Shown: positions 1 to 11,868 of the stretch, piece by piece | How positions within the stretch are numbered: the first letter of the stretch is position 1 | Layout of the letters: every line of letters starts with the position of its first letter | Origin: Membranipora membranacea | Lineage: Eukaryota; Bryozoa; Gymnolaemata; Cheilostomatida; Membraniporidae | NCBI GenBank assembly: GCA_914767715.1 | Contig: OU612072.1 | Location: forward strand, 25,482,001 to 25,546,000 | Direction: 5' to 3' | DNA length: 64,000 nt | Position numbers and translations under genes: made by a program | Notes under the pieces: generated by a model | The model's input: the letters and a program-made list of their open reading frames with translations, nothing else | Database searches by the model: none | Told to the model about the DNA's origin: nothing

Positions 1-3000
1 GAGAGGTGAGCATGGTGTCATGTAGTAAAGGATATAAATATCAGAGTGCAGAGAGGGGAGCATGGTGTCATAGAGTAAAGGTATAAATATCAGAGTACAG
101 AGAGGTGAGCATGGTGTCATGTAGTAAAGGTATGAATATCAGAGTACAGAGTGGTGAGCATGGTGTCATAGAGTAAAGGTATAAATATCAGAGTACAGAG
201 AGGTGAGCATGGTGTCATGTAGTAAAGGATATAAATATCAGAGTGCAGAGAGGGGAGCATGGTGTCATAGAGTAAAGGTATAAATATCAGAGTACAGAGA
301 GGGGAGCATGGTGTCATAGAGTAAAGGTATAAATATCAGAGTACAGAGAGGGGAGCATGGTGTCATAGAGTAAAGGTATAAATATCAGAGTACAGAGAGG
401 TGAGCATGGTGTCATAGAGTAAAGGTATAAATATCAGAGTACAGAGAGGTGAGCATGGTGTCATAGAGTAAAGGTATAAATATCAGAGTACAGAGAGGTG
501 AGCATGGTGTCATAGAGTAAAGGTATAAATATCAGAGTACAGAGAGGTGAGCATGGTGTCATGTAGTAAAGGTATGAATATCAGAGTACAGAGTGGTGAG
601 CATGGTGTCATAGAGTAAAGGTATAAATATCAGAGTACAGAGCGGTGAGCATGGTGTCATAGAGTAAAGGTATAAATATCAGAGTACAGAGAGGGGAGCA
701 TGGTGTCATGTAGTAAAGGGTATAAATATCAGAGTGCAGAGAGGGGAGCATGGTGTCATAGAGTAAAGGTATAAATATCAGAGTACAGAGAGGGGAGCAT
801 GGTGTCATAGAGTAAAGGTATAAATATCAGAGTACAGAGAGGTGAGCATGGTGTCATAGAGTAAAGGTATAAATATCAGAGTACAGAGAGGTGAGCATGG
901 TGTCATGTAGTAAAGGTATGAATATCAGAGTACAGAGTGGTGAGCATGGTGTCATAGAGTAAAGGTATAAATATCAGAGTACAGAGAGGTGAGCATGGTG
1001 TCATAGAGTAAAGGTATAAATATCAGAGTACAGAGAGGGGAGCATGGTGTCATAGAGTAAAGGTATAAATATCAGAGTACAGAGCGGGGAGCATGGTGTC
1101 ATAGAGTAAAGGTATAAATATCAGAGTACAGAGAGGGGAGCATGGTGTCATAGAGTAAAGGTATAAATATCAGAGTACAGAGAGGTGAGCATGGTGTCAT
1201 AGAGTAAAGGTATAAATATCAGAGTACAGAGAGGTGAGCATGGTGTCATAGAGTAAAGGTATAAATATCAGAGTACAGAGAGGGGAGCATGGTGTCATAG
1301 AGTAAAGGTATAAATATCAGAGTACAGAGAGGTGAGCATGGTGTCATAGAGTAAAGGTATACATCTCAGAGTACAGAGAGGGGAGCATGGTGTCATGTAG
1401 TAAAGGTATAAATATCAGAGTACAGAGAGGTGAGCATGGTGTCATGTAGTAAAGGTATACATCTCAGAGTACAGAGAGGGGAGCATGGTGTCATGTAGTA
1501 AAGGTATAAATATCAGAGTACAGAGAGGGGAGCATGGTGTCATAGAGTAAAGGTATAAATATCAGAGTACAGAGAGGTGAGCATGGTGTCATAGAGTAAA
1601 GGTATAAATATCAGAGTACAGAGAGGTGAGCATGGTGTCATAGAGTAAAGGTATAAATATCAGAGTACAGAGAGGGGAGCATGGTGTCATAGAGTAAAGG
1701 TATAAATATCAGAGTACAGAGAGGTGAGCATGGTGTCATAGAGTAAAGGTATAAATATCAGAGTACAGAGAGGGGAGCATGGTGTCATAGAGTAAAGGTA
1801 TAAATATCAGAGTACAGAGAGGGGAGCATGGTGTCATAGAGTAAAGGTATAAATATCAGAGTACAGAGAGGTGAGCATGGTGTCATAGAGTAAAGGTATA
1901 AATATCAGAGTACAGAGAGGTGAGCATGGTGTCATAGAGTAAAGGTATAATTATCAGAGTACAGAGAGGGGAGCATGGTGTCATAGAGTAAAGGTATAAA
2001 TATCAGAGTACAGAGAGGTGAGCATGGTGTCATAGAGTAAAGGTATACATCTCAGAGTACAGAGAGGGGAGCATGGTGTCATGTAGTAAAGGTATAAATA
2101 TCAGAGTACAGAGAGGTGAGCATGGTGTCATGTAGTAAAGGTATAAATATCAGAGTACAGAGAGGTGAGCGTGGTGTCATAGAGTAAAGATATAAATATC
2201 AGAGTACAGAGAGGGGAGCATGGTGTCATAGAGTAAAGGTATAAATATCAGAGTACAGAGAGGTGAGCATGGTGTCATAGAGTAAAGGTATAAATATCAG
2301 AGTACAGAGAGGGGAGCATGGTGTCATAGAGTAAAGGTATAAATATCAGAGTACAGAGAGGGGAGCATGGTGTCATAGAGTAAAGGTATAAATATCAGAG
2401 TACAGAGAGGTGAGCATGGTGTCATAGAGTAAAGGTATAAATATCAGAGTACAGAGAGGGGAGCATGGTGTCATAGAGTAAAGGTATAAATATCAGAGTA
2501 CAGAGAGGTGAGCATGATGTCATAGAGTAAAGGTATAAATATCAGAGTACAGAGAGGGGAGCATGGTGTCATAGAGTAAAGGTATAAATATCAGAGTACA
2601 GAGAGGGGAGCATGGTGTCACAGAGTAAAGGATATAAATATCAGAGTACAGAGAGGTGAGCATGGTGTCACATAGTAAAGATATAAATATCAGAGTACAG
2701 AGTGGTGAGCATGGTGTCATAGAGTAAAGGTATAAATATCAGAGTACAGAGAGGGGAGCATGGTGTCATAGAGTAAAGGTATAAATATCAGAGTACAGAG
2801 AGGTGAGCATGGTGTCATAGAGTAAAGATATAAATATCAGAGTACAGAGTAGTGAGCGTGGTGTCATAGAGTAAAGGTATAAATATCAGTGTACAGAGAG
2901 GTGAGCATGGTGTCATAGAGTAAAGATATAAATATCAGAGTACAGAGAGGTGAGCGTGGTGTCATAGAGTAAAGGTATAAATATCAGAGTACAGAGAGGT

Positions 3001-4430
3001 GAGCATGGTGTCATAGAGTAAAGGTATAAATATCAGAGTACAGAGAGGTGAGCATGGTGTCATAGAGTAAAGGTATAAATATCAGAGTACAGAGAGGTGA
3101 GCATGGTGTCATAGAGTAAAGATATAAATATCAGAGTACAGAGTAGTGAGCGTGGTGTCATAGAGTAAAGGTATAAATATCAGTGTACAGAGAGGTGAGC
3201 ATGGTGTCATAGAGTAAAGGTATAAATATCAGAGTACAGAGAGGTGAGCATGGTGTCATAGAGTAAAGATATAAATATCAGAGTACAGAGTAGTGAGCAT
3301 GATGTCATAGAGTAAAGGTATAAATATCAGAGTACAGAGAGGTGAGCATGGTGTCATAGAGTAAAGATATAAACATCAGAGTACAGAGTAGTGAGCATGG
3401 TGTCATAGAGTAAAGGTATAAATATCAGAGTACAGAGAGGTGAGCGTGGTGTCATAGAGTAAAGGTATAAATATCAGAGTACAGAGAGGTGAGCATGGTG
3501 TCATAGAGTAAAGGTATAAATATCAGAGTACAGAGAGGTGAGCATGGTGTCATAGAGTAAAGGTATAAATATCAGAGTACAGAGAGGTGAGCGTGGTGTC
3601 ATAGAGTAAAGGTATAAATATCAGAGTACAGAGAGGGGAGCATGGTGTCATAGAGTAAAGATATAAATATCAGAGTACAGAGAGGTGAGCATGGTGTCAT
3701 AGAGTAAAGATATAAATATCAGAGTACAGAGAGGTGAGCATGGTGTCATAGAGTAAAGATATAAATATCAGAGTACAGAGAGGTGAGCATGGTGTCATAG
3801 AGTAAAGATATAAATATCAGAGTACAGAGTGGTGAGCATGGTGTCATAGAGTAAAGGTATAAATATCAGAGTACAGAGAGGGGAGCATGGTGTCATAGAG
3901 TAAAGATATAAATATCAGAGTACAGAGAGGGGAGCATGGTGTCATAGAGTAAAGGTATAAATATGAGAGTACAGAGAGGTGAGCATGGTGTCATAGAGTA
4001 AAGGTATAAATATCAGAGTACAGAGAGGGGAGCATGGTGTCATAGAGTAAAGGTATAAATATCAGAGTACAGAGAGGGGAGCATGGTGTCATAGAGTAAA
4101 GGTATAGATATCAGAGTACAGAGAGGGGAGCATGGTGTCATAGAGTAAAGGTATAAATATCAGAGTACAGAGAGGTGAGCATGGTGTCATAGAGTAAAGG
4201 TATAAATATCAGAGTACAGAGTGGTGAGCATGGTGTCATAGAGTAAAGGTATAAATATCAGTGTACAGAGAGGTGAGCATGGTGTCATAGAGTAAAGGTA
4301 TAAATATCAGAGTACAGAGAGGTGAGCATGGTGTCATAGAGTAAAGGTATAAATATCAGAGTACAGAGTGGTGAGCATGGTGTCATGTAGTAAAGGTATG
4401 AATATCAGAGTACAGTGCGTTGAGCATGGT
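1..4430. repeat. 49-bp minisatellite array, about 90 copies
   Basis: A head-to-tail array of a 49-bp unit fills the left edge and continues beyond it. The unit core contains GGTGTCATAGAGTAAAGG followed by TATAAATATCAGAGTACAGA. Variant positions recur: GAGGTGAGC or GAGGGGAGC, AGAGTAAAGG or TGTAGTAAAGG, GGTATAAAT or GATATAAAT, and TAGTGAGCGTGG. A few units are 50 bp (GGATATAAAT). Variants are patchy: GGGG types dominate the first 2.6 kb, and AGATATAAAT with TAGTGAGC dominates about 2.8-3.9 kb, which suggests local unequal exchange. The last units decay at about 4415-4430. 49 is not a multiple of 3, so the short minus-strand frames inside are by-products of the repeat. Confidence 0.97.
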
Positions 4431-5715
4431 TATAAAACTAACTTGCGATTAATATACGCAGCATAACTAACAGCCTATCATTAGAAAATTTTAATTGTAA
4501 GCAACATTTTATGGTGATTTATTTTATAAATAAACCCTGGTTGACAGCATTATCACTTTTGAGCATCAGCTTATTATAATACATGGTTTGGGGGTGTATA
4601 CTGCGTTATCCTTTGAGATATCATGACTGAACAAACAAATAGGGCCAATAATGATGACAATATTGTATGAATATCCTATCACATACGTCACACCGTCTCT
4701 GATCGCTACTGGTTCCTGGACATCACGCAACTACTATGGTCACACCAATAATAACAGCAAGTGAAGACAACTGCAAATTATCACCAACTGCAACACCCAA
4801 TGACATTAATACTTGTTGATGGTCTTGACTCTTGTTGGTGCTTTGGAAACATCTGAACTGAAATATTGAAAACTTATCATTGAACAGAGAGAAGTTGTGG
4901 CTCAGTCATTTAATTTGCCAATCAGCGTGCAATCATTTGATAATCTTGATATAACAGGAATTGCTTTATTCAAGTATCACAAAAGACAATATAAGTGCAA
5001 AACGAGGTACTATACCAATCTGACTAAACGGTAGTCTCGACTATGTATTCTGCGACTACACACACATACAAGTTCAGAGTACACTTGACGATGGCCTTGC
5101 TGGCTCTTTTGAATCATTAGAAGTTGAATCAGAGAGTTTCACCTCAGTCGTTTATCTTAAAGTACATCTGAAACCACTTGACAAGTTAATCTCAACTTGA
5201 GACATGTGGTGATTTTAATCATATGTGTGAAGTGAGTATAAGCTTCAGTCAATGCTGTGTTGTATTAATTTCTGTCAGGTGGATTAATCACTATCACTCT
5301 CGGTAAATTGCATCAAATATTGTCAAATTAGTGTATCAATATTAACATGTATAAAGACTCCATTGTGGCTTGAATAATTTTAGTAAATACCGCTAAAAAT
5401 TATAATCTGTAATCCTAATGTTTTTTATATAATTCAGAATTTCAGCCTCTTACAAGTGCACCTACACATTTACAAACCTTAAATATTAAATTATCCCTAT
5501 CGCTCAAGACAGAGTAGACTCGGAGCAATCTAACTACACTTTGTTGTGTACACGGCACAATCTGTTTCTCACATTTGGCCCAGCAGTCAACACTGTTATG
5601 CCTGAGATTTGACCATAGGGACCATAGGATTCTAAAGATGGAAATTGCACTCGTAAAATTTGTAGAATAAGCTGTGATACATAATAGCAGTCTCACAGTA
5701 AAAATTTAAGTGACC
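4431..5715. other. unique AT-rich sequence, no gene seen
   Basis: This stretch between the minisatellite and the first dispersed repeat has no homologue elsewhere in the window that I can see. The longest open frame (minus, 5442-5696) opens with GTG rather than ATG and is not supported by splice sites or a second copy. Confidence 0.6.
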
Positions 5716-6007
5716 ATAGCTTAATCATTATACCATTTATTTTTGTTGCCACTCAACAATAGTTATTTGATACAACTGTTGAATAGAAATTTCTTCAGAA
5801 ACTACAGGTTATCGCCTATTGAAGTCTCCGCAGTCTTCACAGGCTGGTCATTTTGGTTAGCACATTGCCTGTGTACCTTATGCTGTTAGCTTGATTTACA
5901 GACAATAACAATAGTTACATGTCAGATACACACAATTAGGCAATGTTGTGCCTATTTCTTGCTGAATCTAATAACAATGTTGGTTAAATTGTTGGTTAAA
6001 ATTGCAA

Positions 6008-6092
6008 GGGTTATTCTCTCACGACATCGTGGCGGCGAAATAGTGTGTGCCTTAAGGGCAAGAAGAACTGGCGCTCTAACCACTGAGCCACC
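6008..6092 (-). ncRNA. tRNA-derived SINE head (degenerate)
   Basis: On the minus strand 6090-6073 reads TGGCTCAGTGGTTAGAGC, an excellent tRNA A-box region. About 50 nt further on, 6025-6008 reads GTCGTGAGAGAATAACCC, which lies where a B box (consensus GTTCRANNC) should be but is degenerate. Spacing and A-box quality fit a tRNA-derived SINE head rather than a working tRNA, because no cloverleaf closes. A second, shorter copy at 28.28-28.36 kb keeps the distal half and loses the first bases of the A box. Confidence 0.55.
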
Positions 6093-6438
6093 TCCTACTC
6101 CTCAACTTGAAGTTAATACAAATTGGTGAATCCATATCAGGACGAAATTCTAATCGCTGGCAATCAATGTTTGATAAGCTATGATATGTATATGCAAGTT
6201 TATATTTTTTAACAAAATAGGATACAAGCCATTTACAATGACGTGGTAATGAATGTGTAATGGATTTGTCACCACATATGAAGAGTGTTACAAAACAATG
6301 ATTCATTCGTTCTGAAGATAACTGGGCGAAGGCGAACAAGTGTGGTACGGTTATTTTGTTCATGTCGAGCCACTCTTTAACGTCATCAGAACATGCCAGC
6401 AACGAATAAATAATCAAATTGTAGATATTTACCGGCAA
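6076..6438 (-). pseudogene. unidentified open frame, possible exon of an old repeat gene
   Basis: A 120-codon minus-strand frame with no recognised domain. It opens at TTG, so if it was ever coding it was entered by splicing or from upstream. Its middle part (6180-6365) is preserved in the second copy at 28435-28620, where a true ATG (MNKITVPQLFAF...) starts the shared stretch, then a one-base loss breaks the frame. Shared residues include the run SSERMNHCFVTLFICGD. Two independent copies keeping the same frame is weak evidence of past coding. The C-terminal 10 codons overlap the tRNA-like head on the same strand. I do not recognise a family. Confidence 0.3.
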
Positions 6439-6830
6439 GTGAAGCTCACCCTGAATGTGTAGGCCTTCAGGAGTTCTGAATTTTGGTGCAGCCCTTGCAG
6501 TCTAGCCCTGAAGGTTGCCAATGTTTTGACATAAAAGGCCTGATGAGGCTTCCTCACAATGTCTGATATTTGTATTAAATTCATGATAGTGACTGCGCTA
6601 AATTTAGACATGCACTAAGGACTGTGGTGTAACTGACAGCCCAGGGCAAACCTCTTATACTCCCAAAATTGATTGTTGATCTTTCTTCGTTATGAATTTT
6701 TCTGGTGTAACATCTGCAACTGAAAACTTTGAGCGTGGTTACAGGCGTTATGCTGTTGACTAGATTTACATACAATACGGAAAAAATTGTGTCAGGCATA
6801 ATGACAGGGTCTAATGGTGTCATACAGAAA

Positions 6831-7655
6831 CCAAAATTCAGTATGTAAGGTCAGTTTGTCCTTCACTTGATGTTAAAGACAGTTAGTTTATTTATGCATT
6901 GCTGAATAGATTTTTATCAGGTAGCAAATTATGCTAATATGCACAAAATCATCACATAAAATGATGACTTTCATGGCAGGTGACAACAGTTACCATGCTA
7001 CCAATTCGATCATCCCAAACAGTTCCACATGCTGACACTAATATTTCACAGTTGTTGACAAGATGTTTATTATATTTCTCCTCTCGAGACATTACAAAAC
7101 GTTTAATTTTACAATGTAAATATATAAATATTAAAAAGCTAATCAGGATCTTCAACTTCTGAAATAAAATAGGCCTAGATATTTATGTTTAAGATTCGCA
7201 CAGTTTCCGGCACTGCTTTTGTAATGAAGAACTGAATGTAATAAAGCTGAAGTGTTCGCAAGTGAGTGTAGATTACTGCATTACAATTGAGAAACTTCTT
7301 TTATCACGTTGGGACATGAGCGACAGGAGAATTACCGAGCGGAATCTAATATATCTAGTTGAGCTAAAAAAAAAGATTATTGTATTGTATTATGTGTTAT
7401 TTTTGCCTTGCATCAAGCATCAAATTCAATTCATATAAATTAATTCATTTGGGTAATTTCTATCAACTAGTATGCGTCAGACTCAACCACCAGCAAACAC
7501 AAACAGGAAAGAGTAGTCGTTAAATGGGACTGATTTCTTCACTCCAGTTGCATTACTGTCAAACCCTGCTTATGAAAGGTGAAGCTTATCGTTAACACCA
7601 ACGCCAACCAACCTAGAGCATGAATTAGGACGCAACTATGAATAATGTCTATCGA
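6831..7655. other. AT-rich intergenic sequence, nothing recognised
   Basis: There are short frames of about 60 codons on both strands at 6952-7162 overlapping each other, and no splice or homology support. It ends at the conserved promoter block. Confidence 0.5.
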
Positions 7656-7790
7656 GATCACTTATCACAGCTGCGCTTACCCTAAATAGTTTGGGTATAT
7701 AAAGGTCAATGTGTCTTCCTAGACATCACAACCATCTCTTCTCCGATCATTGATTATCACAGACTGCAAACTTTATCTAACAGTGTGAGT
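7656..7790 (+). promoter_or_regulatory. orphan copy of the micro-gene promoter, first exon and splice donor
   Basis: This block is homologous, in the opposite orientation, to the promoter plus exon 1 of the three micro-genes at 15.5, 24.7 and 40.1 kb. It has ATCACAGCTGC-like sequence with an E-box (CAGCTG) near 7670, a TATA box TATATAAA at 7696-7703, AGGTCAATG just after it, a leader containing CTCTTCTCCGATCATTGATT, and CTAACAG followed by the donor GTGAGT at 7785-7790. No ATG occurs in the leader. I could not find the matching coding exon downstream on the plus strand, so this is a broken gene or a promoter left behind by rearrangement. Confidence 0.65.
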
Positions 7791-7796
7791 TTAATT

Positions 7797-7990
7797 TAAA
7801 TAACGATGGCTTTCTCTGGAACAAACTCACCTTGAATGTAAACAAATATTTGTGGCATTGTGAATCATTGGAGGATAGGGAAGTTATGCCAAAATACAGG
7901 CTCAGTGTGTATGTAGCGCGTAAACTGGATAAAAGCACACCAATTATTAGGGGTACAATGTAAAACATTTGATCAGAAACTTTTTGTTAC
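7797..7990 (-). pseudogene. possible coding exon with splice donor, duplicated at 28.9 kb
   Basis: On the minus strand an ATG at 7966-7968 opens a hydrophobic frame (MFYIVPLIIGVLLSSLRATY...) that reaches ATTCAAG followed by GTGAGT at about 7832-7827, a consensus donor. The copy at 28888-29055 keeps the frame through LYFGIT and the donor-like AAGGTTAGT, with several substitutions. This is consistent with a terminal or internal exon of an old repeat-borne gene encoding a membrane-inserted or signal-bearing N-terminus. The protein is not recognised, and splicing partners were not identified. Confidence 0.3.
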
Positions 7991-10150
7991 TTTGAACAAC
8001 TGAACTGCCTTAAAACTAGCAGAACTGTATCAATTGAATTTAGATACTTAAACAATGATAATATTAAGATTAGAAACTGAACATACCGGACTAGAAATGT
8101 GCCCTCTAGAAAGTTGGCAGTTGTTTGTCACACAACTTTTGATGTATCGATTGTGATAGTTTGCCTCAAATGATACTGTAATATAAGCATGTGAGTACTA
8201 GCCAAAAAGGGAAATTGCTTCAGAAAGATGATTTGATTTTGAAGTTCAATGGGGCGGATGTCGCAGTTTTCATAAGATCACTATCATACATAGTCGGGAA
8301 ACAGCCAAAAATCGGTTACAATTACCCCATATTTCGATTTGGTAACACCTAATACTTTTATTTCCATGACATAAACAGCAAATGAAATAGGCCGGGTATT
8401 ATGTAGAGTGCAGAGTGTGCTCCACTTGCTGGTCAAGATTTATAGTTTGTTAAACCATTGCTGGTAGGTTTTGTTGCAAAGTATGTCGACATGCACAAAA
8501 TCACCTTGCCACACTTGTTAACCTTCGCCAGGTTTCCTTATAAGAAATAAATCATTGTTTTGTAACACTCTCCAAATATTGTTAAAAATGGGAAACACTT
8601 TTAATAACATCACTATCATAGTGCAATACATCACAAAAGTCAAAATTGAGACTTTCCATTTACACTTTAGCTTGAGTCAATAGGTCAATGAAAGGGAACT
8701 TACAGACCGCTGTAGCATAGAGCTGGAAAGAGTTGCCTTGTAAATTATTTTATAAGGGTTCACTAAGCGGATGAAGTTTGATTATTTGTCATCATACTTC
8801 TTTTATTTTGTTGTTGAGTTTAATCTTTTATGCAATAAAATAACACTTAATTCGGTACTAAAAATGAGGTTCCCTTTTTTCGTCCCCACAGATCTATTCT
8901 TGTCCGAGTACATAAAAAACACTAGACACCAGTTGCAGAGACTTCCAATTTAGTCAGGGATCCTGGGTTTAAAATCCATGTTGAAAGTTTAAAAGCTGAG
9001 TTTCATACAATATTTAGTATAAGTGTTATATTTTTGTATTCCACCCTGAGGACAGGAATCACAAGGGGGGTTTCATGGAATTTCACTCATGTTAATCAGG
9101 GGGGACAACTTTTTCCATAATCAACCTTTCAGAACATATCTTAAACTTGTGATAAAAGTTCTCAATATTTAGAGCTAATACTCTGAATCTAGTTTCCTGA
9201 TACCATAAGCTTTTTTATAGAAATGAGAAATAACTTATCCAGAATGGTAATGTGCTGCCAATAGCGCAACGTCATGACATTATATTAATTTTTTGTGTTT
9301 GTCATCTTTAAAGTTTATTTTGCAATTATCTATGGACTTGTCAAATAAAATGAAGCAGCAGAAATTTGTATGGATGTCTAGAGAATGATGTATTTAAAAA
9401 TTTATTCAGATATCTCTGATCAGTTGGAAATTATGATGAATTCAATCCGAGTATGCCCCTTTGTGAATGGAGTGAATTGACGTAACGCTATACAATGCTG
9501 ATGGTATTGTGTGTAATTGCTGCAAATTCTAAGTCTTAGGCTGTTTTTAAAAAGATCTACATTAACAGAAATCCAAGCTGACAATTTGAACGTTATCATA
9601 TAATTCTAACTCATTATTCAGACACAACCAACCTATATTTTACTATATATTTTTATTATTTGTATTTCGTCCTCTCTTCGTAACGGATGATTCTCAACGG
9701 TGCATTTACGATGTGTTATGTCTCAAAAGCCATCTCATACAAAATTGTGCGATCAAGCTATACATTCATCAACTCAAAGCACTGAAATGAAAGCAAAATT
9801 GCGGATGCACAGGGAAGATTCCATTCTATCGGTGAACACAAGCAGATGAATGAGCTGCCACAAATACATTGATATAATTTTGCTTGCCTTTGGTCAATTC
9901 TAATTATAACTCTATGTAGGAAAGTAAATCGGTTAGATATAAACGTCAGACGAATACACTCAAGCTGAACCATGAGTTAATAAAGTTGCTAGCTCTGTTT
10001 AGTTAACAGGTTACAAACTCCAGCCTATCAAGCTTGGACTTGAAGGAACCTATAAGTCATATTCCATTAATCAGTCCAGGTCAGTCCGGTAAACAAATTT
10101 TAAAAGCCTAACCAGGACTATGGGATACACACTTGGCGGAGGTAGTGAGC
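7991..10150. other. 2.1 kb without recognisable genes
   Basis: AT-rich sequence with only short frames. A good acceptor-like pyrimidine tract followed by CCCCACAG occurs at about 8876-8891 on the plus strand, downstream of the orphan donor at 7785, but what follows has no ATG or signal-peptide-like frame. No homology to other parts of the window was seen. Confidence 0.5.
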
Positions 10151-10182
10151 AAATATTCTTGAGACGGACGCCTTGCTGAGGC

Positions 10183-10548
10183 GTGCTGAACTTGAGAGAT
10201 CTTCTTACTAAGTACTTCAGCATTGTCATCGTGGTAATGGCTAAAAACTTTGAGTCTGCGGTGACATCTGCGTCTGAGAGCTTGGGAAGTTTTGGAGTTC
10301 TAACGACCAGTGGTGTTTTTTTTGTTATGCCGTCTTATTATGCAGAAAAGACTTGCAACCCTCCTTTGCACAGCTTCAAGCCTGTTGCCCAGACCGTCAG
10401 AGTTTCATGCGGCCAATGCAGTCCGGCCTTACTGGTTGGCTGTATGTGTCTTTTTTCACAGCTTTGGAGATGGTCAGAACGTTGCATGTTGTGTGTTTAT
10501 AAAGAAAAAATTTCCCTGAAAATATTTTCGGAGGGTACATCACCATGA
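10183..10548 (+). CDS. unrecognised 121-codon open frame
   Basis: The frame opens at GTG, and the first ATG is at about 10237 (MAKNFESAV...), giving about 103 residues to a TGA at 10546. Base composition is less AT-rich than the surroundings and the product is Cys-rich in its second half. The central part has small-residue and Ser/Thr-rich stretches. No conserved motif, TATA-donor context or second copy in the window supports it. It lies about 230 bp upstream of LINE 1, so it could be a decayed 5' region or ORF1 of that element. I do not recognise it. Confidence 0.3.
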   Translation: MLNLRDLLTKYFSIVIVVMAKNFESAVTSASESLGSFGVLTTSGVFFVMPSYYAEKTCNPPLHSFKPVAQTVRVSCGQCSPALLVGCMCLFSQLWRWSERCMLCVYKEKISLKIFSEGTSP

Positions 10549-10799
10549 AGAGAAAAGAATTTTCGCTTTTCCGATCATCTGCATATTTCGTAGTTTATCT
10601 AACACAAATAGGCACCTAACATTGTAAATGCTACCTGCTGCATTTATTGACACCTCATGCCAACGGCAAACTAATTTATTTATTAGCCAGCATTGACACT
10701 CTTACAGGCTTCCATTTCTATCAGTTAGGGAGGTCTGACTGTTTTCTCGATGACGAGAATGCTATGTTAAAGCAGATTTGTGCCGAACACATGGGAGGC

Positions 10800-10892
10800 C
10801 TGAGCCTAGATTGGTCATCAAACTGGCAAGCTAACTGGCAACCTAGATTGGCAAACTAACTGGCAACCTAGATTGGCAAGCAAACTGGAAGA
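10800..10892. repeat. short tandem repeat of an AACTGGCAA-type motif
   Basis: Imperfect tandem copies of AACTGGCAAGCT / AACTGGCAACCTAGATTGGC lie at the start of the LINE 1 endonuclease frame. The second LINE copy has a related cluster at 29105-29160 with a different number of repeats, so the cluster is unstable. Confidence 0.7.
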
Positions 10893-11342
10893 GGTTCGTT
10901 TTTTTCTTAGTGATCACAAATTTAGTATACTGTGTTTGGCTGAAACGTTTTTGAATGAAAATGATGACAGCTGCCTATATGAGGTACCAGGATATACGGT
11001 GATAAGAAGGGATAGGCTCTGTAACAATGGTGGCTGATTACTCTGCTATGTCCATGATTCACTGGTCATTGAACATATGGAAAATTTAGATCTTTACATG
11101 AGAGTATAACAGTCAAGGTCATACCCAGAAGCCAAAATAGGTTTTTGGTCACATATTTATATAGACCTCCCCAATAACAAGCATCATGGAACACAGACTT
11201 TTCAGAGATGGTCGAGGGTTGTTATGGTTTGAACGATGAAATTATAATATTGGTGATTTCAATATTGATTTGCTGAATCCAGTTTCGAAAAACAGGTGGT
11301 TAGATAATGTTACCTCTTTTCTGCTGTTGAATAAACTTATTT

Positions 11343-11868
11343 CTTCAATTGAGCAGGTAGAACAATTTACATACTTAGGCAGCGAAAGCTCGCCAAAGGC
11401 TACATATAATCGCCAAGCTATACCATCTCGGTCTCACTGAGAAACTAATAATGACCTGCTACAAGTCCTTCATAGAGTCAGTAATCACCTACCACCTGGT
11501 TGTGCTATAGTCATCTGAGCGCGGACTCTAATAAAAAGTTAAAATCTGTAGACGACCTTTACTCTAATATACTGAAAGTAAAGAGCCTCCGTATGATTGC
11601 CACCGAAGATGAAACACTACTCCGTCTTAACCAGCTGCCGTCAGGCAGATATCAATCAGTCAAGTTCCGCGTGCAGATCCGTGCCAAATGTTTTAGAGCA
11701 GAATGTATCAAATACCTAAATAGTGTCTTCAAAAAGTAATAGTATTTTTTTATGGTCTTATCATTTGATTTATTTTTACAGAATCAACAGTTTTAATAAT
11801 TTTCACAGAGCACCCTACAGAGACAGTTTTATTTCTCGGAGATTGAGACCAAATATAAACATACATAC
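11343..11868 (+). mobile_element. nested 3' fragment of a LINE 3-type element inserted in LINE 1
   Basis: The endonuclease frame of LINE 1 stops making sense at about 11343 and resumes at about 11870. In between is the C-terminal part of a different RT: VEQFTYLGSESSP at 11348 matches VDQFVYLGTSIDS of LINE 3 at 34426. The 11500-11739 frame ends with LPSGRYQSVKFRVQIRAKCF, matching LPSGRYRALKCRVDIRKNCF at 34793-34852. The fragment has a LINE 3-like 3' UTR (a TTTTATTTCTC block) and ends in an (ACAT)n tail at 11857-11870. 5' truncation plus a simple-repeat tail is the expected signature of target-primed retrotransposition. Possible short target duplication (TTTCT/ATCT) is not convincing. Confidence 0.8.

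Larger units (their letters stand above)
5716..6830. repeat. old dispersed repeat, diverged relative of the right-hand 1.55-kb units
   Basis: The stretch at 5720-5875 aligns by eye with the segment that recurs at 43.36-43.45, 51.6-51.7 and 63.24-63.4 kb. Shared blocks include a Ttgttgcc block, a GTTATTTGATAC block and the motif GCAGTCTTCACAGGCT. The stretch at 6540-6720 aligns with 45.56-45.73 and 50.19-50.35 kb (shared CCTGATGAG, GACAGCCCAG and a TCATCTGCAACTG-like block). The intervening part (5915-6690) is repeated at 28.2-28.9 kb. Divergence is high, so this is an old copy. It carries splice-like motifs on the minus strand (CAG then GTGAGC near 6450) and a tRNA-like stretch. Confidence 0.7.

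Noticed and set aside
117-2720. 66-codon minus-strand frames rich in MTPCSPLCTLIFIP
   Set aside because: They are translations of the 49-bp minisatellite, which shifts frame every unit. No start or splice context is present and they exist only where unit variants remove stops.
5442-5696. 84-codon minus frame with hydrophobic start and several cysteines
   Set aside because: The first codon is GTG, not ATG. There is no TATA, donor or second copy, so despite its secreted look it is not supported as a gene.
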